This document shows, one piece after another, positions 1-10,220 of a stretch of 64,000 nt of DNA. The first letter of the stretch is position 1. Each line of letters starts with the position of its first letter. The DNA comes from JAPLJU01 sp036725345 (lineage in GTDB: Bacteria; Desulfobacterota; Syntrophia; Syntrophales; UBA2192), in NCBI GenBank assembly GCA_036725345.1, contig DAIMEJ010000004.1, positions 62,001 to 126,000 on the forward strand, given 5' to 3'. Below the pieces are notes generated by a model, which worked only from the letters and a program-made list of their open reading frames with translations, ran no database searches and was not told the origin of the DNA. The position numbers and the translations under genes were made by a program.

Positions 1-428
1 AAATTCCGTCCGGCGGGGGAGAACCAAATCGGGAAAGCAGCGAGCCGGGCTTCCTGAACCTGCTGAATTTCACATGAATGTCCGGGGGCACTGCCGGTGG
101 TTTTTCTCTCGGGAGGTATAAATGTTCGGGGGAGGTATTGCTTTTTCTATAAAATGTATTATATTTAAGTTGAATCCGTTTCACACTCATTCTGCGTTAT
201 ATTTTTTCCATTCTCAAAACTCTCGTCCGCACTAGTGAACTCGCCCCAGCCCTGCCGGATCCGAAGGCTCGCAGCTTACCCTCCTTGGCTGCCCGCCTTG
301 AAGGGGTATTTCCCCTCCTCCTTTTACCCCCGGTTTCCGGCGGGGCAGGGCTGCAAAAGGACGCAAAAAAAGCAGGGCACTTGCCCTGCTTCTCATTTAT
401 TGTATCGGGTCACTTTGTGCAGACAGCT
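1..428. other. Gap without a convincing gene
   Basis: No recognisable gene is seen here apart from the terminator near 364-392. The stretch at 111-138 carries two copies of GGGAGGTAT 19 bp apart. The first copy sits as a ribosome binding site 5 nt upstream of an ATG at 122 that opens a 37-codon frame (stop 233-235). The predicted peptide is rich in aromatic residues and resembles no family I know, so I do not call it a gene. Bases 140-200 are AT-rich. Confidence 0.4.
364..392 (-). terminator. Rho-independent terminator after the PilZ gene
   Basis: On the minus strand a perfect inverted repeat AAGCAGGGCA / TGCCCTGCTT with a 2-nt loop is followed directly by a run of seven T. It lies about 40 bp beyond the stop of the PilZ gene and ends its transcript. 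Confidence 0.85.
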
Positions 429-809
429 TCAGCTCAGGCGTTCGCCAAAGGGTGTAATCAGATATCCCTCGTCAAAGCAGACAGCCATTCCCGTCGGTTC
501 AGCCCGTAGAACGGTTCCCGTGACCTTGATGAGTCCCTTGCAGGCGTCCTTTAATTTGCGCAGCCGGTCCAGGGGAAGAATGATGTCGATTCTCACTCGC
601 GTACCCTCGGGCAGCGCTTTCTTCGTTCGGAAATAGGCGCCACCGGCTGACACGTCCTTCGTGTTCAGTTCGAAAACGGCCTCCCCCTCTTCCTCCCGGG
701 CTAAAATCTCAATCCTGGCCGGAACCTCAAGATTGAATCGCTCGAGTTTGCGTCTTTCGTAGATCAGGTCGAAGGTGTCCGAACTCTGGTTGGCTGTCCT
801 TTTCATCAT
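429..809 (-). CDS. PilZ domain protein (c-di-GMP binding candidate)
   Basis: This 126-residue protein is a single PilZ-type beta barrel. The RRKLERFNLEVPARIEI stretch near residue 20 carries the basic N-terminal arm typical of PilZ (consensus RxxxR), and the following DVSAGGAYF (about residues 52-60) matches the second PilZ motif D/NxSxxG. These are the residues that bind cyclic di-GMP in this family, so both halves of the ligand site look intact. The start has a strong AGGAGG about 8 nt upstream of tandem ATG codons. It is transcribed alone and ends at a clear terminator. Its target is unknown; a GGDEF protein is encoded near 38 kb in this window, but nothing ties the two together. Confidence 0.88.
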   Translation of the reverse strand: MMKRTANQSSDTFDLIYERRKLERFNLEVPARIEILAREEEGEAVFELNTKDVSAGGAYFRTKKALPEGTRVRIDIILPLDRLRKLKDACKGLIKVTGTVLRAEPTGMAVCFDEGYLITPFGERLS

Positions 810-989
810 TATTTATGCCTCCTCAAGACATCCAAAACCTTGTTAAAATAGACACTACGGGCGTTTTTCCCAACAAATATACAGAATTCGTGCCAATACG
901 ACAACATACCCTCCAACGGTCACAGAAGAAGCCGAAATACAAGGATTTTTGACATTTTACACACGGGGGAGTTCCGCGTGGAAGTCAGA

Positions 990-1017
990 GAGAAAAAACG
1001 TCAACAAAATGACGTCT
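990..1017 (-). terminator. Probable terminator after the hydrolase gene
   Basis: On the minus strand AGACGTCA and TGACGTTT form a short stem with a 6-nt loop, followed by a T-rich run (TTTTTTCTC). It is about 85 bp beyond the hydrolase stop. The stem is short, so it is only moderately convincing. Confidence 0.5.
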
Positions 1018-1098
1018 CAGGGGGGAATGTCAGAAAAGCCCGCCGGGTATTTTCATCCGCGAGAAAGCAAAATATACCCCTCGCTCGGGGCTCATCAT

Positions 1099-1947
1099 TC
1101 AGGGCTTCACGTACCGGGCGATGAAGGCGTCGATGCCCCCCGTGTAGAGTCCTCCGGAAATGACGGCACCTTCGTTGTGGCTTCCTTTGATTTCCAGAAA
1201 CTCTTTGGGCGGGTTGGCCGCCTCGTAAAGGCGCTTTCCGTGATGGACGGGGATGATCTCGTCCTGGGGGCTGTGAATGACGAGGACCGGACAGGAGACC
1301 CCTTTCAGAAATTCGAGGGTGTTGTAATCATATCTCGAGAGCCACCGGACGGGGAGATAGGGATAGACCTCGGCCCCGATGTCCGGGACGGAAGTGAAGG
1401 TCGACTCCACGATAAGCGCGGCCGGTTTGCGATCCCGTGCGGTCCTCGCCGCTATGGAACCGCCCATGGACCGGCCGAGCATCACGATCTCGGCTGGGCT
1501 GAACTTCTTCTCCGTCACGAGGTAATCCCAGGCCGCCTCCGCATCCCGGTAGGTCCCCTCTTCCGAGGGTTTCCCCTCGCTCAAGCCGTAGCCCCGATAG
1601 TCGAAGATAAGGACGCTCATCCCCATTCGGTTCAGCAGATCGATAAAAAAGAGCCTGTGGGAGATGTTACCGGCGTTTCCGTGACAGAAGAGTACGGCCC
1701 CCCTGGACTTCCCGGCGGGAATGTACCACGCGTGAATCTTCACGCCGTCGGCCGTTTTGAAAGAGACGGACTCGTAGGAAAGGCCGATCGTCTCGGGCGT
1801 GGCATCGTATTCGCGTTCCGGGAAATAGAGAAGCTTGGGCTGCAGAACCCAGACAGCTGCCGTGAAGGCCAGGTAGACTGAGAGGGGAACGATGATGAAG
1901 GACCAGAGCATGTGCTTTGGTCTCCTCCGCGGCGGGCTTATGGTCAT
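1099..1947 (-). CDS. Alpha/beta hydrolase, membrane-anchored, BEM46-like
   Basis: A serine hydrolase of 282 residues with one N-terminal membrane segment (WSFIIVPLSVYLAFTAAVWV), so the catalytic domain is probably anchored to the inner membrane. The alpha/beta hydrolase features are all present in order: oxyanion motif HGNAGN, nucleophile elbow GRSMGG (Ser), acid in HSPQDE (Asp) and late catalytic His in KGSHNE. This arrangement is that of the BEM46/ABHD13-like family; the substrate is not known. I chose the ATG at 1947 because GGGGTG lies 6 nt upstream; an in-frame ATG at 2004 has no ribosome binding site and would add 19 residues before the transmembrane helix. It follows the hybrid kinase gene (stop at 2023) on the same strand, so the two may be cotranscribed. 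Confidence 0.85.
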   Translation of the reverse strand: MTISPPRRRPKHMLWSFIIVPLSVYLAFTAAVWVLQPKLLYFPEREYDATPETIGLSYESVSFKTADGVKIHAWYIPAGKSRGAVLFCHGNAGNISHRLFFIDLLNRMGMSVLIFDYRGYGLSEGKPSEEGTYRDAEAAWDYLVTEKKFSPAEIVMLGRSMGGSIAARTARDRKPAALIVESTFTSVPDIGAEVYPYLPVRWLSRYDYNTLEFLKGVSCPVLVIHSPQDEIIPVHHGKRLYEAANPPKEFLEIKGSHNEGAVISGGLYTGGIDAFIARYVKP

Positions 1948-2022
1948 GAACTTCACCCCACGATGAAAAAGGGCAGGAGGCACCGCGGGGTATGGGACAT
2001 ACACGGCGATTGCGGGTGCGGG

Positions 2023-3510
<1,488 letters not shown>

Positions 3511-3827
3511 TTTATCTCTCCAGAACCCAACCCTTTTTCAGCCCCCCGGCCCGGGAAGGACCCTGATTTCACCGGATCCCCATGTCACCTCTCTCGGCCA
3601 CCGGCTATTCACAACGCACATTTATTTATCGACAGAAGGGGTGAATGCCTTGAAAAATTTCCAAAAAGCCGGTCGTTTCAACAGATTATATTTCAAGGAC
3701 AACCTGAGCAAGAATTGAGCCTAAAAAGAAAACCGGCGGATATTTTTTCAAGGCTGATTCACAAGATATTTCGGTATCCTATAGCCTGTTCTGCCATCAT
3801 TTTGCAAGCGAAATCGATGACGCCGCC
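3511..3827. other. Intergenic gap, no gene seen
   Basis: This gap separates the start of the hybrid kinase from the stop of the radical SAM gene, both on the minus strand. Short open frames occur but have no ribosome binding site or family resemblance. It presumably holds the kinase promoter, but I could not identify -35/-10 elements with confidence. Confidence 0.4.
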
Positions 3828-5498
3828 TCAGGCGATTGGTTCATGCCCCGACGAACCCGTTGCAGCAGACGCAACAGGCAATGTAAAAAAGGGGGCGTGA
3901 TTGGAGGTGAAAATAGGGGGGTCGCGGCGAAGGATGGCCGCTATCGCCGGATGCTTCCTGAATTCCCTGTCTAGAAACGCGCGAACGGCCTTACGATCCC
4001 ATCCGGCGGGATGAACGAAATCTTTGTAGAGGGAAAGATCTCCCTCGTAAAATGGTGAAGTTCTGTAGTCTTCCGTTTCCGGCCCCCGGGCCGGCATATT
4101 GAAGATCGCGACATTGAGAAAGCTGATGCATTCACTCATCTCCACGGTGAACCGGAGTGTCTTTACGGCCCCCGTAGGCGTTTCCGGCGGCGTCCCGAAG
4201 AGGAGATAGACATAGGCGGCAATGCCGGCCTTCTTCAGGCACCGGAGGACCTTTCGTGCCACTGAGAGATCCACGCCCTTTTGAAGAGCATTTAAAACCC
4301 CCTGGTCCCCTGACTCGAGACCGATCTGAAGCAACACGCAGCCCGATTGCTTGAGCCTCATGCAGAAATCCTCATCGGCCAGATGTTCCGTCACCCTGGC
4401 AAATCCGTACCACGGAACAGGGAGAGGCCCGCCGGCGAGTGCCTGGAGGAGCGCCGGGCTCAACGCATTGTCGAGAAAATGGACAAGCGCCGGCCGGTGC
4501 CTGGCGACCAGAATTCCGATTTCACGCAAGACCTGTCCCGGAGAGGCGGGTACGTAAGGGTTTCCTTCGGCCCTTTCGGGACAGAAAAGGCAGCGGCCCC
4601 AGTAGCAGCCGCTCGAGGCGCTGTAGGGAAGGATCCCGCCCGGTGAAAGGTAGGCATCGAGAGGCATGGCGTTGTAATCGGGCGGGCAGACAACCTCCCC
4701 CTCCCCCCGTTGAATCTTCGCACCCAGGATGGCGGAGAGCTTTTGTTCCCCAGGCCCTTCGACCATGTGATCGACAAGGCCGTCGAAGGGATTCCCCCAA
4801 CCGGGCCGCCGCATCCAGGAAGTGACCAGTCCCCCGCCGAGGATCACCCGGATATGGGGATGACGCCTCTTCACCATGCCGACCATGGCAAAGGTGCAGA
4901 GGGCCTGGCTGAGGTAATTGAGCGAGAACCCCACGTGGGAGGGGTGATGCCGGTCGATTGCATCGTCGAGGAGATCCTGGAGGGGAGCGTGAAAAAGGTT
5001 CTCTTCGGGTCTACCCGCCATCCGGAGGAGATCGGCACTCCGCAGGGGGGAAAATTTCCGGTGAGCGAAGTTGGCAAGGCTCAAGGCCTGCTCACCCGAC
5101 GGATCGGACACCGAGAGAAGCCGGTTGAGATCATAAACAGCATGTTTGTAACGGGCAAAGCGGCTGCGCGTCCGGAAGTCCCGGAGCGTGTCAAGGTGGG
5201 CGGAAAGGCTGCGTTTCGCCCTCTCAGTCCAGGTATCCGATGCCGGACTGTCCCGCCGGAGGAAGTGTGTGAGTCCCGCCAGGTTCGCGTCGAGGAGGGA
5301 ACACCGGATTCGGGCACGATTCCGCAGAAAACCGGCAATCTTTGCAATGCCGGCGGGCGGTTCACAGGGTTTGGAGACGGGCGGATGGACGAGCAGTATC
5401 ACCCAGGGACCCCCGATGCGAAGTCTTAAAACCCCTGTTTCTCTCCTGGAGAAACCTGAGCATTCCGTAGACGACATCCACCGGCAAGGTGATTCCAT
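3828..5498 (-). CDS. B12-binding-type radical SAM protein
   Basis: A 556-residue radical SAM enzyme with an N-terminal cobalamin-binding-like Rossmann region (VILLVHPP near residue 33; HVGFSLNY near 188; VILGGGLVTSW near 218) and a radical SAM barrel starting around residue 290. The cluster ligands are in SGCYWGRCLFC, giving CX4CX2C (Cys 298, 303, 306) rather than the commoner CX3CX2C; this spacing with a CYWGxC core is seen in a subset of B12-binding radical SAM proteins. Further barrel motifs include LQIGLESGDQGVL and the YVYLLFGTP strand. The N-terminal domain lacks the DxHxxG loop of base-off cobalamin binders, so cofactor use is uncertain. The substrate cannot be told from the sequence. 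The start is uncertain: 5498 lacks a strong ribosome site and an in-frame ATG at 5477 follows CGGTGG. Confidence 0.82.
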   Translation of the reverse strand: MESPCRWMSSTECSGFSRRETGVLRLRIGGPWVILLVHPPVSKPCEPPAGIAKIAGFLRNRARIRCSLLDANLAGLTHFLRRDSPASDTWTERAKRSLSAHLDTLRDFRTRSRFARYKHAVYDLNRLLSVSDPSGEQALSLANFAHRKFSPLRSADLLRMAGRPEENLFHAPLQDLLDDAIDRHHPSHVGFSLNYLSQALCTFAMVGMVKRRHPHIRVILGGGLVTSWMRRPGWGNPFDGLVDHMVEGPGEQKLSAILGAKIQRGEGEVVCPPDYNAMPLDAYLSPGGILPYSASSGCYWGRCLFCPERAEGNPYVPASPGQVLREIGILVARHRPALVHFLDNALSPALLQALAGGPLPVPWYGFARVTEHLADEDFCMRLKQSGCVLLQIGLESGDQGVLNALQKGVDLSVARKVLRCLKKAGIAAYVYLLFGTPPETPTGAVKTLRFTVEMSECISFLNVAIFNMPARGPETEDYRTSPFYEGDLSLYKDFVHPAGWDRKAVRAFLDREFRKHPAIAAILRRDPPIFTSNHAPFFTLPVASAATGSSGHEPIA

Positions 5499-5772
5499 GT
5501 CCCAGCCGGGGCGAACGGCGGCCCTCCCGGGCCGAGGGCTTCTTAGCCTTTATTTATAATAATGATTTCAATGGGTTGCCCTATTGGAGGCGGTGAACAT
5601 GGCAAGCCACAGGCCGAAATTTCTTCGTATATCAGGCAATGCATTTTCTTCCAACACCCGCCGCCCCACAGGCCGGTCACATTCAGAAACAGCTTTTTTA
5701 TCCTAACAAATTGACGTTGACAAGGTATAATTAATGTGTACCTTAATGATACCAATTCATCAGGAGGCTCGA

Positions 5773-6105
5773 ATGTTCGAAGTTACGGCAAAGGCGGAAG
5801 AGAAGTTCAACGAATTCTTCAAGTCGCGAACGGAAAAACCGTTTATCCGCATTTTTCTCCAGCAGGGGGGGTGATCCGGTCCCGCGCTCGGCATGGCTCT
5901 GGACGAGTCAAACGAAAGCGACGAGACCTTCAAGGTCAATGGCCTGACCTTCATGATCGAAAAGGAACTCTTTGAGATGGTGAAACCCCTCAAGATCGAT
6001 TTCATGGAAACACCCCGGGGCGCCGGCTACATCATCGAATCCAACCTGAAGGCGGCCGACGGCTGCGGCGGGTGCGCGGGGTCCTGCGGTTCATCCGAAG
6101 GGTGA
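5773..6105 (+). CDS. HesB/IscA-like selenoprotein (in-frame UGA at codon 34)
   Basis: Read through the TGA at 5872-5874, this is a 110-residue HesB/IscA-family protein. The region around the stop reads RIFLQQGG-U-SGPALGMALDE, which aligns with the first conserved cysteine loop of IscA (Cys35, in a SGCxG context), so selenocysteine stands exactly where an iron-sulfur ligand cysteine is expected. The frame stays open and family-like for 76 further codons and ends in a cysteine-rich tail GCGGCAGSCG. An AGGAGG precedes the ATG, a perfect TATAAT occurs at 5726-5731, and a strong terminator follows the second stop. HesB-like selenoproteins are a known bacterial family, and selB is encoded in this window. 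Only a short GTCC/GGAC pairing is visible after the UGA, so I cannot point to a firm SECIS. Likely role: iron-sulfur or redox chemistry; unproven. Confidence 0.88.
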
Positions 6106-6137
6106 GGCGGCATTTCCGGCAGAAAACGTGAACAGCG

Positions 6138-6168
6138 CAAAAAAGGGGAACAGACGTTCCCCTTTTTT
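6138..6168. terminator. Bidirectional terminator between hesB-like gene and ABC-F gene
   Basis: GGGGAAC / GTTCCCC with a 4-nt loop, flanked by seven A on the left and six T on the right, can end transcription from both converging genes. It lies 40 bp after the selenoprotein stop and about 40 bp after the ABC-F stop. Confidence 0.88.
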
Positions 6169-6208
6169 ATGTTTTCATTGCGGGCGATCCGCAACGGACA
6201 TTCGCCCT

Positions 6209-8188
6209 TCATCCTTCTGTTTCAACCGCATCGATCCGGTTTTGGATCTCCTCCCATTCGACGTAAAGGGTGTCGAGGCGGGCCGTCAGCTCCCGGTACT
6301 CGACAGCGGCCGCCCGTGTCTTTTTCTCGTCCTGGTAGATCTTCCCGTCAGCGAAAAGAGCCTCCATCTCTTTTTTCTTTGCCTCTCCTGCCCCGATTTC
6401 ACGCTGGAGTCCCTCAAGTTCGTCCTTCAGGGGCTTCAGACGGTCGAAGCGCTCCTGCCTCTTCTTTGCCTCGTCTCGTTTGCGCATTCTTTCGAGGTGA
6501 AGGGGGGAGTGACCCTTAATCGCCTTGATCGCCCTGCCCGCCGTGTCCCGCCGTACGGTCTTATCGTCATCGGCGAGTCGGCTTTTTTCGAGATATTCGT
6601 CCACGGAACCGTAGGCAACCCGCAGCACGCCCTCTTCCATCTCCCAGACCATGCCCACCAGGCCGTCCAGAAAGTCCCGATCATGAGATACGATGATGTA
6701 GGCGCCGGGAAAGCTCTCCAGGGCCCTCTTGAGCACCTCCTTGGACCGCAGATCCAGATGGTTGGTCGGCTCGTCGAAAAGAAGAAGATTGGCAGGCACC
6801 AGGAGCATCTTGGCCAGGGCAAGCCGGCTCTTCTCGCCGCCGGAAAGAACGGAAACGGGTTTGAAGACATCCTCGTCCCGGAAGAGAAAGGATCCGAGGA
6901 GGGTTCTCAGGCGGGTGTTCGTCTCCTTTGTCGCCACCTCTTCCAGGGTCTGGAGAACCGTCTTCGACGGGTCGAGCGCCTCCGCCTGGTTCTGCGCGTA
7001 GTAGGAAACCACGGCTTTGTATCCGGGCTCGCACCGGCCCTCCTGGAAATCCTCCAGTCCTGCCATGATCCGGACGAGTGTGGATTTCCCCGACCCGTTC
7101 ACCCCGAGCAGGGCGATCCGGTCGCTCCGCTGGACGGAGATGGACAGATCACTGAAAACAGGCTGGCTCCCGTAATATTTGCCAAGCTCCCGGATTTCCA
7201 TGACGACCCGGCTCGCCTGCGGCGGCTCCGGCAAATCGAATGAGATGACGGCCTCTTCATTTTCCGGCTCGATCAATTCCATTTTCTCGAGCCGCCGGAG
7301 TCGGCTCTGGGCCTGCCGGGCCCTTGTTTTTTCGGCTCGATATCGCTCGACGAAACGCAGGGTCTGCCGGATTTCCTGCTGCTGGTTACGGTAGGCCGCT
7401 TCCCGGAGCGTCTTGCGCCGGCTCGCCTGTCCGAGATAGTCGGAGTAATTGCCGACATATTCCGAAACCGCACCCGCCGAGATTTCGAAGACACGGCCGA
7501 CGAGATTATCGAGGAACCGCCTGTCATGGGACACGAGGATAACCGCCCCGTCGTAAGACTGAAGATACGATTCAAGCCACTGGAGCGATTGGATATCCAG
7601 ATGGTTGGTGGGTTCGTCGAGAAGAAGACAGGTGGGTTCTCTCAGGAGGAGTTTCGACAGCTCGATCCTCATCTGCCAGCCGCCGCTGAACTCCTCCGTC
7701 ATCCGGCCGAACTCCGGTCCCCGGAAGCCCAGCCCGGACAGGACCTGCTTGATCTTCACATCGATGTCATATCCCTCCAGGTGCTCCACGTGATGCTGAA
7801 TCTTCCCCAGTTCGGAGAGCAGTTCCTTCAACCCCGCGGGATCCGGATCACCCGCAACGGTCCGATCGGCGATTTCAACGCTCAGCCCCTCCATCTGCGC
7901 GTGGAGAGAAAGAATCTCGTCGAAGGCAAGCCTTACTTCATCCAGGAGGGTGCGGCCCGTGTAACGGACCGCCTCCTGGGGAAGATAGCCCGTCGTGGCA
8001 GAGCGCGGCCGGTTGACCCGTCCGGTGTCGGCCTCGACGATCCCGGCGATGATCTTCATGAGTGTTGTCTTGCCCGCTCCGTTCGGACCCACGACGGCCA
8101 CCTTTTCCCCTTCGTTGATGCGGATCGTGAGATCCCTGAACAGATACCGGCCGCCGTACTGCTTTGATATGCCCTGTAATGAAATCAT
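6209..8188 (-). CDS. ABC-F family ATPase (ribosome-associated type)
   Basis: A 659-residue soluble protein with two ABC ATPase domains and no membrane segments, which defines the ABC-F class. Domain 1 has Walker A GPNGAGKTT (near residue 36), signature FSGGWQMR and Walker B LLLDEPTNHLD; domain 2 has Walker A GVNGSGKST (near 365), signature LSGGEKSR and Walker B LLFDEPTNHLD. The linker is strongly basic, and a charged coiled coil fills about residues 570-655, as in Uup/YheS-like members. Members of this class act on the translating ribosome (stalling relief, antibiotic protection) or in replication-linked processes in the case of Uup. Which of these applies cannot be told from sequence alone. 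It is transcribed alone toward a bidirectional terminator. Confidence 0.92.
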   Translation of the reverse strand: MISLQGISKQYGGRYLFRDLTIRINEGEKVAVVGPNGAGKTTLMKIIAGIVEADTGRVNRPRSATTGYLPQEAVRYTGRTLLDEVRLAFDEILSLHAQMEGLSVEIADRTVAGDPDPAGLKELLSELGKIQHHVEHLEGYDIDVKIKQVLSGLGFRGPEFGRMTEEFSGGWQMRIELSKLLLREPTCLLLDEPTNHLDIQSLQWLESYLQSYDGAVILVSHDRRFLDNLVGRVFEISAGAVSEYVGNYSDYLGQASRRKTLREAAYRNQQQEIRQTLRFVERYRAEKTRARQAQSRLRRLEKMELIEPENEEAVISFDLPEPPQASRVVMEIRELGKYYGSQPVFSDLSISVQRSDRIALLGVNGSGKSTLVRIMAGLEDFQEGRCEPGYKAVVSYYAQNQAEALDPSKTVLQTLEEVATKETNTRLRTLLGSFLFRDEDVFKPVSVLSGGEKSRLALAKMLLVPANLLLFDEPTNHLDLRSKEVLKRALESFPGAYIIVSHDRDFLDGLVGMVWEMEEGVLRVAYGSVDEYLEKSRLADDDKTVRRDTAGRAIKAIKGHSPLHLERMRKRDEAKKRQERFDRLKPLKDELEGLQREIGAGEAKKKEMEALFADGKIYQDEKKTRAAAVEYRELTARLDTLYVEWEEIQNRIDAVETEG

Positions 8189-8288
8189 GATTCTTGCGTG
8201 TCGGGTGAAAGGACCGAAGGTTCAACCTCAAAAAACCGGGTTGGCCCGGCATGGGCAGGCCCTGCGTCTTTTGCCTTTTGAACAAAGA

Positions 8289-8314
8289 GAAAGCGAGGAC
8301 GGGAATCCTCGCCT
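8289..8314 (-). terminator. Possible terminator after the cNMP-binding protein gene
   Basis: On the minus strand GCGAGGA / TCCTCGC with a 6-nt loop is followed by TTTCTCTTTG. The stem is good but the T-run is interrupted. It lies about 40 bp beyond the stop at 8350. Confidence 0.5.
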
Positions 8315-8349
8315 TCTGTCATGCGCGACTTAACTTTTACGAACAGTAA

Positions 8350-8847
8350 TCAGGCGTACTCCGTATGGGAGGTCAGAAGACCCAGGGCCCTCTCGCTGAC
8401 CAGCAGGATCCTCGTGTGGCTGAGGCGGGAGGCCAGAAGCTTGTTGACCCCCTTCAGCATCTGATATCCGATGGCCGCGTCCTTCTCCATGATTTCCCGG
8501 AGTCTGGCGGCTTCGAAGGAAATGAGTTTCGTGGCGTCCATGCAGACGGCGCTCAGGGTATAGATGTGGGGTTCCACGAAGGCCGACCAGCCCATGCCTT
8601 CCCCCCTGGTGATTACATCGGTGGTCACCTGAAGGGGTGGACGCGCGGGGCCCATATCCGCCTTCATCTCCAGAAAGACCTTCCCCTCCTCGACGAGATA
8701 AAAATGGCTGGCCGGATCGCCCTGCTTGTAGAGGAGTGTCCCGGCGGGGTGACTCTCACTGATGGCGATGGATGCCAGCTTCTCCAGTTGGGCGTCATTG
8801 AGGTTTTTCAACAAGTTCGATTCCCGCATGATTTTCAGCTGAGCCAT
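8350..8847 (-). CDS. Cyclic nucleotide-binding domain protein
   Basis: A 165-residue stand-alone CRP-like sensor domain. Residues 12-130 fit the cNMP-binding beta roll: LLKNLNDAQLEKLA, then PAGTLLYKQGDPASHFYLVEEGKVFLEM, and GEGMGWSAFVEPHIYTLSAVCMDATKLISFEA, followed by the long helix REIMEKDAAIGYQMLKGVNKLLASRL. There is no DNA-binding helix-turn-helix after it, so it is not a transcription factor by itself. The phosphate-binding cassette (GEGMGWSA) departs from the canonical GE(L/I)(A/G)xxxxxPR(A/S), with no arginine, so it may bind something other than cAMP or nothing. Partners are unknown and neighbours give no hint. Confidence 0.85.
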   Translation of the reverse strand: MAQLKIMRESNLLKNLNDAQLEKLASIAISESHPAGTLLYKQGDPASHFYLVEEGKVFLEMKADMGPARPPLQVTTDVITRGEGMGWSAFVEPHIYTLSAVCMDATKLISFEAARLREIMEKDAAIGYQMLKGVNKLLASRLSHTRILLVSERALGLLTSHTEYA

Positions 8848-9040
8848 TGTCTTCGCTCCTCCCTTTTTTATTCCGGCCTCATACCGATTACTTATTATTT
8901 ATACCAATCTTTTTTTCGAATTTCTATCGTAAATTTTTGAGTCGGTAAAAGTTTCCTCCCCTCGCCCCCCCCGGGAATGCCGGAGCGAAACGGGAAATGT
9001 TCGTTGAAGAGGGCCCTTCCCGTGTGTCATACTTCCAACT

Positions 9041-10045
9041 ATGAATCCCGAAATCCTGCAGATGACAGAGAAGGGCCTCTATTGTGAGGTTGGGAATTTT
9101 TACATCGACCCGCTGCAGCCCGTCGACCGCGCCGTTATCACTCACGCCCACGGCGATCACGCAAGGCGGGAATGCCGGCGGTACCTGGCCGCTAGAGAAG
9201 GCCTTCAGATCCTGCGCCTCCGTTTGGGCAATGAGGCGTCCATCCAGACCGTTCCCTACGGTGAACACACTTACCTGGACGGCATCCGGGTTTCCCTCCA
9301 CCCCGCCGGCCACATCCTCGGCTCGTCACAGGTCCGCATCGAATACCGGGGGCGCATCACCGTTGTCTCCGGGGACTACAAGGTTCAGACCGACCCGACC
9401 TGCGGACCCCTCGAGGTCCTGCGCTGCCACACCTTTACAACGGAGTCGACCTTCGGCCTGCCCGTTTACCGATGGCCCGAGCCGAAAGAGATCCTCGGGG
9501 ACATCAATGCCTGGTGGTCGGCCAATCGGGCGGCGGGGCGGCCAAGCCTGCTTTACGCTTACGCGGCGGGCAAGGCGCAGCGGATCATCATGGGACTCGA
9601 CATTTCTCTCGGGCCCGTCTTCACCCACCGATCCGTGGAGGAACTGAACCGCCGCTACCGGGCAAGCGGTGTCGCCCTGCCCGATACCATCTCTCTCGAT
9701 TTCGCCGGTAAAAAACCGGACTTCAGCAGCGCGCTCATCGTCGCTCCGCCGCTCGTGCACGGAACGGAGTGGACCAAACCCTTCAGGGACTGTTCAACGG
9801 GCTTTGCCTCGGGGTGGATGCGGATACGCGGCTTGCGCCGTCGCCGGTCTGTTGATCGGGGATTCGTCCTCTCCGATCATGTCGACTGGCCGGGCCTGCT
9901 GTCGGTTATCTCGTCAACGGGGGCCGAAGAGATACTCGTCTGCCACGGTTACACCGCCGTTGTTGTCCGGACGCTCAGGGAAATGGGGCTCGACGCGAAA
10001 TCTCTCGACACGCCCTTTGCGGCCGACGAAAAGAGCGAGAACTGA
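9041..10045 (+). CDS. Ligase-associated DNA exonuclease (metallo-beta-lactamase fold)
   Basis: A 334-residue metallo-beta-lactamase/beta-CASP-like nuclease. The metal-binding motif THAHGDH is near residue 36; PAGHILGSSQV, the SGDYK aspartate strand and the late LSDHVDW and CHGY motifs complete the active site expected for the DNA ligase-associated exonuclease family (related to SNM1/Artemis nucleases). The ATP-dependent ligase follows 175 bp downstream on the same strand, which is the usual partnership. In other bacteria a DExH helicase and a phosphoesterase commonly join these two; neither is present here, so this is a reduced version of the repair cassette. A helix-free linker with SGWMRIRGLRRRRSVDRG near residue 255 is unusually basic. 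Confidence 0.9.
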   Translation: MNPEILQMTEKGLYCEVGNFYIDPLQPVDRAVITHAHGDHARRECRRYLAAREGLQILRLRLGNEASIQTVPYGEHTYLDGIRVSLHPAGHILGSSQVRIEYRGRITVVSGDYKVQTDPTCGPLEVLRCHTFTTESTFGLPVYRWPEPKEILGDINAWWSANRAAGRPSLLYAYAAGKAQRIIMGLDISLGPVFTHRSVEELNRRYRASGVALPDTISLDFAGKKPDFSSALIVAPPLVHGTEWTKPFRDCSTGFASGWMRIRGLRRRRSVDRGFVLSDHVDWPGLLSVISSTGAEEILVCHGYTAVVVRTLREMGLDAKSLDTPFAADEKSEN

Positions 10046-10048
10046 ATA

Positions 10049-10165
10049 AGACCAGAGGTTGAGAAGTTAAGAAGTTCAGAAGTTGAGAAGCAGAGAGAAA
10101 CCTTTATGTTGGACCCCGCCTCTCGGCCCCGGGCCTTTAGCCTTTTGCCTTGAGCCTTATGCCCG
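10049..10165. repeat. Degenerate short-phrase repeats
   Basis: Between the exonuclease and ligase genes the DNA consists of variants of short phrases: AGAAGTT-like units (gaggttgagaagttaag, aagttcagaagttgagaag) followed by GCCTTTAGCCTTTTGCC-like units. These are not codon-like and resemble the phrases in other gaps of this window (near 13.7, 16.6, 16.8 and 31.8 kb). Confidence 0.6.
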
Positions 10166-10220
10166 ACAGGCGGGATTCTATGACATAGCATATTCGACAT
10201 ATTTCCATATTTGCGTACCA

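Noticed and set aside
122..235. A 37-codon frame with a good ribosome binding site near the window start
   Set aside because: No family resemblance, AT-rich, rich in aromatic residues; too little support to call a gene.
5711..5731. TTGACG and TTGACA near a TATAAT upstream of the HesB-like gene as a promoter
   Set aside because: The spacing to TATAAT is far too short; the -10 may be real but its -35 is not clear.
5893..6105. A separate 70-residue gene starting at the ATG at 5893
   Set aside because: It is in the same frame as the upstream HesB-like start, has no ribosome site of its own, and completes the HesB domain only when joined through the UGA.
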